A stretch of DNA of 64,000 nt from Streptomyces sp. NRRL F-2580 (GTDB lineage Bacteria; Actinomycetota; Actinomycetes; Streptomycetales; Streptomycetaceae). Positions within the stretch are counted from its first letter, which is position 1; every line of letters begins with the position of its first letter. Of this stretch, positions 60,317 to 64,000 are shown piece after piece. The DNA is taken from NCBI RefSeq assembly GCF_000720115.1, contig NZ_JOIR01000016.1, forward strand, positions 55,920 through 119,919, given 5' to 3'. Made by a program: the position numbers and the translations under genes. Under the pieces are notes generated by a model. That model was not told where the DNA came from, searched no databases, and was given only the letters and a program-made list of their open reading frames with translations.

Positions 60317-61318
60317 ATGCGTTACATCATCATCGGCGCGGGCGCTGTGGGCGCCACCATCGGCGGACGGCTCGCGGAGGCGGGCGGCGAGGTCGTCCTC
60401 GTCGCGCGCGGCGCGCACGCGGAGGCCCTGCGGGCCGACGGGCTGCGGCTCACCACGGCCGACGGGGAGCGGGTACACCGGCTGCCCGTGGTCACCGGAC
60501 CGGACGAGCTGGGCGAACTGCGCCCCGACGACGTGCTGTTGCTGGCGGTGAAGACGCAGCACGCGGTCGCCGCGCTCGACACGTGGGGCGACGCGGAGGT
60601 CGCGGGCGGCGGCACGGCCGCGCAGCGGCTGCCGGTGCTGTGCGCGCAGAACGGCGTGGAGAGCGAGCGGATGGCCCTACGGCGCTTCGCGCGCGTGTAC
60701 GGGGTGTGCGTATGGCTGCCCTCGACCTTCCTGGAGCCGGGCGTGGTCTCGGCCCTGTGCGCGCCGCTGACCGGCATCCTGCACGTGGGCCGGGCGGCGG
60801 GCGGCGCGGACGCGCTGTGCCGGGCCGTCGCGGAGGACCTCGGGAAGGCCGGCTTCGAGGCGCCGGTGGTCGAGGACGTGATGCGGTGGAAGTACGCGAA
60901 GCTGCTGGGGAACCTGGGCAACGCCGTCCAGGCGACGACCGGGCCGGAGCCGGACCCGGCGAAGGCGGCGCTGCTGCTGCGGGCCGTCCGCGAGGCGAAG
61001 GCGGTCTTCGGGGCGGCGGGCATCGCCTACGCCTCGGACGCGGAGCAGTCGCTGGCACGGGACGGCAAGGTGAACCAGGGGCCGGGGGTCCGGGGCGGAT
61101 CGTCCTGGCAGAGCCTGGCGCGCGGGGCGGGCTCGGTGGAAGCGGACTACCTCAACGGGGAGATCTCCCTGCTGGGGCGGCTGCACGGGGTCCCGACCCC
61201 GGTCAACGACGTACTGCGGCACGCGGCGAACATCTTCGCGCGTGAGGGCCTCCCCCCGGGCGCGATGTCCATCGAGGACCTCACCGCCCTGGCCGACGAG
61301 GCCGCGGCCCGCGCGTAG
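60317..61318 (+). CDS. Ketopantoate reductase-family oxidoreductase
   Basis: 333 residues. Rossmann start MRYIIIGAGAVGATIGGRLAEAGGEVVLVARG, the catalytic-Lys region KYAKLLGNLGNAVQA, and SSWQSLARGAGSVEADYLNGEI (Ser-Ser-x-x-x-Asp signature). It is similar to PanE/ApbA, which reduces 2-dehydropantoate with NADPH; many paralogues have other substrates, so panE is not assigned. Confidence 0.9.
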   Translation: MRYIIIGAGAVGATIGGRLAEAGGEVVLVARGAHAEALRADGLRLTTADGERVHRLPVVTGPDELGELRPDDVLLLAVKTQHAVAALDTWGDAEVAGGGTAAQRLPVLCAQNGVESERMALRRFARVYGVCVWLPSTFLEPGVVSALCAPLTGILHVGRAAGGADALCRAVAEDLGKAGFEAPVVEDVMRWKYAKLLGNLGNAVQATTGPEPDPAKAALLLRAVREAKAVFGAAGIAYASDAEQSLARDGKVNQGPGVRGGSSWQSLARGAGSVEADYLNGEISLLGRLHGVPTPVNDVLRHAANIFAREGLPPGAMSIEDLTALADEAAARA

Positions 61319-61340
61319 TCGCCCGGGTGCGGCATTTTCA

Positions 61341-61416
61341 GCCCCTCCGGCGTTTGAGGCGCGGGGTCCGGGGCGGAGCCCCGGGTCTTTGAGCCGCGCC
61401 GGCGTTCGAGGCGCGG
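61341..61416. repeat. Interspersed repeat pair between KPR and chelatase genes
   Basis: Two diverged copies of 'gcc-cc/gcg-ccggcgttTgaggcgcgg' (61341-61364 and 61393-61416) flank a 'ggtccggggcggagcc' palindrome core. The same repeat is scattered through Streptomyces intergenic DNA. It separates convergent genes and may terminate transcription. Confidence 0.75.
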
Positions 61417-61426
61417 CCGCGGCGGG

Positions 61427-62191
61427 TCAGGCCGACAGGGCCGGGAGCCTCGCGGGAGCAGCGGCCGCCGAGGCGTCGTAGCGGCGCAGCAGGAGGCTGG
61501 CCAGTTCGGGGGCCGCGCCCAGGACGTCGGCCAGGACGTCCGCGCCCGCGGCTTCGGCGCCCGCCGCGATGCGGTCCGGGAGCCGCCCGGGGGCGATGAC
61601 GTACGGGGCCACCGCCACCCGGGCGAAGCCCTCGGCGCGCAGGGCCCGTACGGCGTCCTCCGTACGGGGGAGAGCAGCGGAGGCGAACGCAGGCCGCACG
61701 GCGCACCAACCGGTGTGCCGCCACTCCCGCGCGGTTTCAGCGATCGCTGCGATCGCCTCCGGGTCCGTGGAGCCGGCGGACGCGAGCACCACCGCGGTGG
61801 TGGCGCGGTCCGCCGGGGTGAGGCCGGCTTCGGCGAGCCGGCGGTCGAGGGCGGAGAGGAGGAGCGGGGACGGGCCGAGGACGTCGGCCACCCGCACGGA
61901 GAGCCCCGGCAGGCGGGCCGTCGACTCGGCCAGCGCCGCCGGGATGTCGGACTTCGCGTGGAAGGCCCGGGTGAGGAGGAGCGGGAGGGCGACGACCTCC
62001 CGGACCCCCGACAGGTAGAGCGAGGACAGGGCCTGGCCCACCGACGGGGTGTTGAAGTCCAGGAAGGCCGTCTCCACCCGCAGTCCGGGCCGCAGCGTCC
62101 GGGCCCGCGCGACCAGGGCGTGCACGGTCGCCGCGTGCCGCGGGTCGCGGCTGCCGTGGGCGATGACCAGGAGTGCGGGTGCGTGGGACAT
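61427..62191 (-). CDS. Sirohydrochlorin chelatase (CbiX/SirB-like)
   Basis: 254 residues, with two CbiX repeats. Metal-binding His in VIAHGSRDPRHA and second His in LTRAFHAKSDIP. It inserts Fe into sirohydrochlorin to make siroheme, needed for sulfite/nitrite reductase. It sits 5 bases after the ABC permease gene on the same strand, so it belongs to a sulfur-assimilation operon; a cobalt-chelatase role is an alternative. Confidence 0.9.
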   Translation of the reverse strand: MSHAPALLVIAHGSRDPRHAATVHALVARARTLRPGLRVETAFLDFNTPSVGQALSSLYLSGVREVVALPLLLTRAFHAKSDIPAALAESTARLPGLSVRVADVLGPSPLLLSALDRRLAEAGLTPADRATTAVVLASAGSTDPEAIAAIAETAREWRHTGWCAVRPAFASAALPRTEDAVRALRAEGFARVAVAPYVIAPGRLPDRIAAGAEAAGADVLADVLGAAPELASLLLRRYDASAAAAPARLPALSA

Positions 62192-62196
62192 CGGAC

Positions 62197-63093
62197 TCAG
62201 CTCTTGACCAGCAGGCCGCGGCTGCGCAGCACCCACCGCTCGACCGGGCTGAAGATCAGCAGGTCGATGGCGATGCCGACCACCAGGATCAGGATGATCG
62301 CGAGGAACACGCCGGGCAGGTCGATGTTGTTGCGGCCGTTCTCCAGGAGCTGGCCCAGGCCCAGGCCCAGGTCGGGCGAGGAGGCGATGATCTCGGCGGC
62401 CATCAGCGAGCGCCAGGAGAAGGCCCAGCCCTGCTTGAGGCCCGCCAGGTAGCCCGGCAGCGCGGCCGGCATCACGATGTGCCGGGCCCCCCTCAGGCCG
62501 GTGGCGCCCAGGGTGCGGCCCGCCCGCAGGTAGAGCGGCGGGATCTGGTCGATGCCCGAGACCAGGCCGTTGGCGATGGACGGGACGGCGCCCAGCAGGA
62601 TGACCGTGTACATCATCGCGTCGTTGAGGCCGAACCACAGGACGGCCGGCGGCACCCAGGCCACCGACGGCAGCGACTGCAGGCCCTGGAGGATCGGGCC
62701 GATCGCGGCGCGCACGAACTTCACCCGGGCGACCAGCAGGCCGAGCGGGGTGCCGATGGCCAGGGCCAGCAGGAAGCCGAGCAGGCCGCGGGAGACGCTG
62801 GTCCAGACGACATCCAGCAGGGTGCCCTGGACCCACATGTGGGACAGGCTGTCCCAGACCGCGGACAGCGGGGGCAGCTTGGTCTCCTCGGTGACCTTCG
62901 TGGCGACGAGGACCTGCCAGACCACGAGCACGAGGCCCACGGCCAGGAGGGGCGGGAGGACCTTCTTGACGAGGACCTCGCGGACCGGGGTGCGGTGGGT
63001 CTGGACCGCGTCGAGCGCGTCGAGGCCCGCTTCCAGGCGGGCCAGGTCGTCGCTCTTGCCCGTGGCCTTCGGAGTGGTGTCAGTGCTGGCCAT
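62197..63093 (-). CDS. ssuC: ABC transporter permease (sulfonate/nitrate/taurine type)
   Basis: 298 residues, about six helices. The EAA loop reads RTLGATGLRGARHIVMPAALPGYLAGL. N-terminal 45 residues are cytoplasmic. It starts within the ATPase gene (14-base overlap), so translation is coupled. It pairs with the ATPase and the binding protein at the window edge. Confidence 0.9.
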   Translation of the reverse strand: MASTDTTPKATGKSDDLARLEAGLDALDAVQTHRTPVREVLVKKVLPPLLAVGLVLVVWQVLVATKVTEETKLPPLSAVWDSLSHMWVQGTLLDVVWTSVSRGLLGFLLALAIGTPLGLLVARVKFVRAAIGPILQGLQSLPSVAWVPPAVLWFGLNDAMMYTVILLGAVPSIANGLVSGIDQIPPLYLRAGRTLGATGLRGARHIVMPAALPGYLAGLKQGWAFSWRSLMAAEIIASSPDLGLGLGQLLENGRNNIDLPGVFLAIILILVVGIAIDLLIFSPVERWVLRSRGLLVKS

Positions 63094-63874
63094 GGCGGCG
63101 GATCTCCCCACGCAGGTGTTCAGTGATCTCAAGGGACAGTTCCGCGACGTCCGCGTCCTCGATGCGGCGCGGCTGCGGGATGTCCACGGTCCACTCCTTC
63201 GCGACCCGGCCGGGGCGGGAGGAGAGCAGGACCACGCGCTGGGCGAGGCGGACGGCCTCGCGCACGTTGTGGGTGACGAAGAGGACGGAGAGGTTCGTCT
63301 CGGCCCAGATGCGGGTGAGCTCGCCGTGCAGCACGTCCCGCGTGATGGCGTCGAGGGCCGCGAACGGCTCGTCCATCAGCAGCAGCTGGCTGTCCTGGGC
63401 GAGCGCCCGGGCCAGGGCCACGCGCTGGCGCATGCCGCCGGACAGCTCGTGCACGCGCTTGCCGTACGAGCCGCCGAGGCGGACCAGCTCCAGCAGGCGC
63501 TCGGCCTCCGGCTTGCGGTCGGCCTTGGCCACCCCGCGCAGGCGCAGGGCGAGTTCGATGTTCTTGCCCGCGGTGAGCCACGGGAAGAGGGCGTGCTCCT
63601 GGAACATGAGGGCCGGACGGCCGCCGGGGGTCTCGATGGACCCCGCGGACGGCTTGTCGAGTCCCGCGACCAGGTTCAGGAGCGTGGACTTCCCACACCC
63701 CGAGGCCCCCAGGATGGTGACGAACTCTCCGGGAGCGACATCGAGGCTGATGTCGTCCAGGACGAGCTGCGATCCGGCCGGGCCGGAGAAGGACTTCGAG
63801 ACGTGCTCGATGCGGGCAGCGTGGGTCTGCTCCGCTACGGAGCCCTCGGCAGCCTTGGCAAGCGTGGTGGCCAT
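63080..63874 (-). CDS. ssuB: ABC transporter ATPase (sulfonate/nitrate/taurine type)
   Basis: 264 residues. Walker A GASGCGKST, Q-loop MFQEHALFPW, signature LSGGMRQRV, Walker B LLLMDEPFAALD, H-loop VTHNVREA. AGGAGGTGACGACC ahead of the ATG at 63874 is a near-perfect ribosome binding site. It powers uptake with SsuC. Confidence 0.94.
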   Translation of the reverse strand: MATTLAKAAEGSVAEQTHAARIEHVSKSFSGPAGSQLVLDDISLDVAPGEFVTILGASGCGKSTLLNLVAGLDKPSAGSIETPGGRPALMFQEHALFPWLTAGKNIELALRLRGVAKADRKPEAERLLELVRLGGSYGKRVHELSGGMRQRVALARALAQDSQLLLMDEPFAALDAITRDVLHGELTRIWAETNLSVLFVTHNVREAVRLAQRVVLLSSRPGRVAKEWTVDIPQPRRIEDADVAELSLEITEHLRGEIRRHGQH

Positions 63875-63907
63875 GGTCGTCACCTCCTGGGATTGCTGGA
63901 TTACGGG

Positions 63908-64000
63908 TTACTTGGCGCCGAGGCCGGCGTCGGAGACCTCGGGCTTGCCGGCGGCCTTGAGGACCTTGTTCAGGAGCGTCAGGTCGTAGATGCCGGCGAG
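63908..64000 (-). CDS. ssuA: Substrate-binding protein, C-terminal end only
   Basis: 30 codons read LAGIYDLTLLNKVLKAAGKP to the stop TAA. This matches the C-terminus of sulfonate/nitrate-type binding lipoproteins, and the gene order (binding protein, ATPase, permease) fits. The remainder lies beyond the window, so the assignment rests mainly on context. Confidence 0.65.
   Translation of the reverse strand, partial: LAGIYDLTLLNKVLKAAGKPEVSDAGLGAK

Noticed and set aside
1..64000. CRISPR array, prophage or IS element
   Set aside because: No regularly spaced repeats, cas, integrase, transposase or phage structural genes were seen on either strand.

Overview
The window is chromosomal DNA of a Streptomyces or a close relative. 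The evidence is very high GC, strong third-position GC in every real gene, many GTG/TTG starts, a complete conservon (cvnABCD), SARP regulators, Tat-exported phosphatases, DUF742, DUF1707-FHA and SAV2148-type proteins, and interspersed palindromes typical of this genus. No plasmid, phage, IS element or CRISPR array is visible.

Layout. 1-6800 is mostly a minus-strand block of exported or membrane proteins: a cut-off TolB-like protein, an MFS transporter, an F5/8C-metallophosphoesterase, a lipoprotein polysaccharide deacetylase, a PhoX-type phosphatase and a small secreted protein. 7047-9482 is a two-gene cassette of cytochrome P450 plus ACMSD-type amidohydrolase, closed by a strong terminator. 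9541-14455 is housekeeping: OsmC, ZapE, RibD-like reductase, murC and msrB. 14822-18543 is the conservon. 18743-27287 holds a phospholipase C, an alpha/beta hydrolase, tRNA-His, a GATase-like protein, a LysR-M24 peptidase pair and treZ.

28060-38750 is the most interesting part. It holds a class III lanthipeptide operon: lanKC and three short precursor genes with S-x2-S-x2-C cores and near-perfect ribosome binding sites. Upstream lie a TrmB/LuxR-type regulator and two SARP-type regulators. Two noncoding elements (32 bp, 28/32 identical) and two inverted-repeat elements recur in the same order around the first regulator and in a gene-less scar 3 kb away. They look either like the flanks of a duplicated and deleted regulator gene or like conserved operators and terminators. 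No transporter or leader peptidase is adjacent.

38800-51400 holds a GNAT enzyme, an M14 carboxypeptidase-like protein, a lipoamide dehydrogenase-like protein with a divergent LysR, treY, an MFS transporter, glgX, a SAV2148/HEPN protein and a DnaQ-type exonuclease. glgX, treY and treZ together give the glycogen-to-trehalose route. 51890-61318 has a GlsB/YeaQ membrane protein, an aldo/keto reductase, an aminoglycoside-phosphotransferase-fold protein, a FUSC transporter, a macrolide glycosyltransferase of the OleD type on an apparently leaderless, operator-bearing promoter, a DUF1697 protein, a decayed aldo/keto reductase and a ketopantoate-reductase-like protein. 61427-64000 holds a sirohydrochlorin chelatase and a sulfonate/nitrate-type ABC importer that runs off the window, probably part of a sulfur-assimilation locus.
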